This document shows, one piece after another, positions 62,170 through 64,000 of a stretch of 64,000 nucleotides of DNA (within the stretch, counting starts at the first letter, position 1; each line of letters opens with the position of its first letter). This DNA comes from Seison nebaliae. Its lineage: Eukaryota > Rotifera > Pararotatoria > Seisonacea > Seisonidae. The notes under the pieces are model-generated. The model saw only the letters and a list, made by a program, of their open reading frames with translations. It did not search any database and was not told where the DNA came from. A program made the translations under genes and the position numbers. Location: the NCBI GenBank assembly GCA_023231475.1, contig JALJEE010000562.1, positions 1-64,000 on the forward strand. The letters run 5' to 3'.

Positions 62170-64000
62170 TCATTCAAAATAATTAGATAATTAAACAATT
62201 AATTCCATTTTGATTGTCGTCGCTTATTCCTGAATTATGTCATGTTTAATCATCATAATTAAATTTGCAGAGGGAAAGACGAGAAAAAACTGAAAAAGAA
62301 TTTTTCTTTACCATACTTCCGACTGGAAAGAAGATTAATTTGATAGGAATCAATCTGATAAGGTAACAAAAAATAATTGGAGAATCTTTATCTAAATTCA
62401 AATTGAAGACATAAATTCATTCCCACCAGTTAACTAATCGTCGTTCTATGACTATAAATTAAGTTAGATTTGTGTCATTGGAAGAACCATAATTTCAGAT
62501 ATAATTCCATTTGACGTCATCACTGAACATTTCGTTCTTGATATAAATGGAGGAACCTGTTCGTCAATCACAACGAGATAGTAGAATAATAAGTGTTGGC
62601 ACATCACATATAGACATGACTACGTGCTATCGATGTACATCTGGTATCATAAAAATATTTAAGAGGAATTTCATGCAACAAAGGAAATAATTGGATGCGA
62701 ATAGGCAACTGCGTAAATTGGCGATGATTAATTTCCGCTTGAAACTATTATGTTCCGTCGTTTGTATTTAATCGAATTATTTAGGAAACACTCTCACAAT
62801 TTCTTCATTGTTCGATGGAGAAAAGTAGTCAGGTGGAATCAGTAAAGGATTATTTTCGTTAGATATCATTTAATTGTGGAAGGATTGATCAGTTGCATTG
62901 ATAGGAGAAAAGATCGGCAGAGTAGAAAATCGATTAATTTCCAGTTCGTTAGAAAATCGAAATGGGATTGTTTAAGAAACTGATCGTCTGATGTTAACGG
63001 AAGAGGAAGGAAGTGAAAGTAATAGAAGATGGATGTTGTTTGGGATATTCATAAGAAGATGAACGGAATGACACATCACTTAAGAATAAACATTTACGAT
63101 TAAACGTATGTCGATTGATGGTTGAAATAAGAAATGGTTTAAGAAGGAATTACAGTAAAAGGAGTTTATGCGCACCCAGATTGGAGGAGATGGAGAAATA
63201 CATTGACACATTATCATCATTATGATTTTTTGGGGAGTAAATGAATTAAGTGAATGTTAAGCAAGATATTCATCCGATTTCCATTGATATTTACATGAAA
63301 AGACAGAATATATTTATATAATTTCAGACATGTACTTCAGGCATTCGAGAGCGAGATGTATACATGTGCTCGATATGAGACCATTGAAACTAGTGCGTAT
63401 GAGACGAAAGAACCATTTGTCGAATAGTATTATCATTATATGCGTTTTGATAATGTTGAATGATTAGAGTGATTGTCGTCTTCCGTTCGATTGAATTAAA
63501 AAAAGGAGGTCGTCCTTCAAACAAGAGTATTAAATTCGTTGCGCTGATGGGCAATCAATCACTGAAGTGTAAATATGTACATAGAAATGAATGCGACTTC
63601 CTTTCCATTCCTGTCAACTGCATAGGAATTATAAATATCTGAGAATGCATTGTTTGTACCAGCAGATAAGAAAAGTCAAGCGAATTAAGTTGAAATGAGT
63701 GAAATAAAAATATTATAATAATTCTGGAGAAATATTTACATTATTCATTTACAAATATACAATTATAATTAGACGAATATTCATTCCACATTCTCCTTTT
63801 CATACTTTCAACAATTAATTCCATTTTATTCTTGCCCAATTGATAATTATATCAATATTTCCCCTTCCCTCAACTACCTTTCACCTTCTCCTACAAATAT
63901 GACAAACATTCCACTCAATTCGCCATTTCAACCATTTCCATCTCAATAATTCTACCACTCTCCTTCATTATTCCCATTCCACAGAATGATTATCTGCATT
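62170..64000. other. no gene seen
   Basis: AT-rich DNA with only short chance frames on both strands, up to the window end. Confidence 0.4.

Noticed and set aside
1-64000. CRISPR arrays, bacterial operons, ribosome binding sites, rRNA genes, intact transposases or reverse transcriptases
   Set aside because: None found. The gene structures are spliced and animal-like; I saw no YADD, DDE or gag-like motifs and no long terminal repeats.

Overview
This is eukaryotic nuclear DNA from a small invertebrate. It is AT-rich, with many introns of about 40-60 nt, CAA-coded glutamine tracts and tetranucleotide microsatellites. Genes recognisable by family are animal ones: SVOP, TRAPPC12, trichoplein, IQCG/DRC9, an M13 neprilysin-like peptidase and an S1 protease. 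Short introns, AT richness and diverged S1 and M13 proteases would suit a small-genome arthropod such as an astigmatid mite, but the sequence does not prove this. IQCG, an axonemal protein, fits less well with a lineage whose sperm lack flagella, so a ciliated small-genome invertebrate (for example a rotifer) stays possible.

Layout. The first 181 bases hold a possible 3' end of a plus-strand gene. From 1.3 to 9.1 kb three genes run on the minus strand: an SVOP-type transporter with 9 exons including a 9-nt microexon, a single NRPS-type adenylation-domain protein, and TRAPPC12. A 366-bp gap then separates TRAPPC12 from a plus-strand block at 9.4-17 kb: trichoplein (TCHP), an intronless secreted S1 protease, a lysine-rich multi-exon gene I cannot name, and IQCG/DRC9. 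I rebuilt SVOP, the adenylation gene, TRAPPC12, TCHP, IQCG and the M13 gene exon by exon from GT/AG sites; every junction keeps frame and the totals divide by three.

From 17.1 to 32.6 kb the DNA is gene-poor. It holds a degenerate tandem repeat at 17.12-17.39 kb, one convincing immunoglobulin-domain exon (plus strand, 22.43 kb) and a few weak minus-strand exon candidates, so it is probably intron and flank of one or more long genes. From 32.7 to 45.8 kb lies a three-exon gene for a disordered protein of about 2,445 residues rich in Ser and Gln, with a 5.7-kb first intron. A ten-exon M13 neprilysin-like ectopeptidase follows at 46.7-49.9 kb; its HEXXH motif is split by a 45-nt intron. From 50 to 64 kb I see no confident gene, only simple repeats and a few short candidates.

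Functional links are loose: TCHP and IQCG are both ciliary/centrosomal proteins, and TRAPPC12 (trafficking) shares an intergenic gap with TCHP. The two protease genes both keep catalytic or zinc residues but differ from their families at substrate-binding positions.
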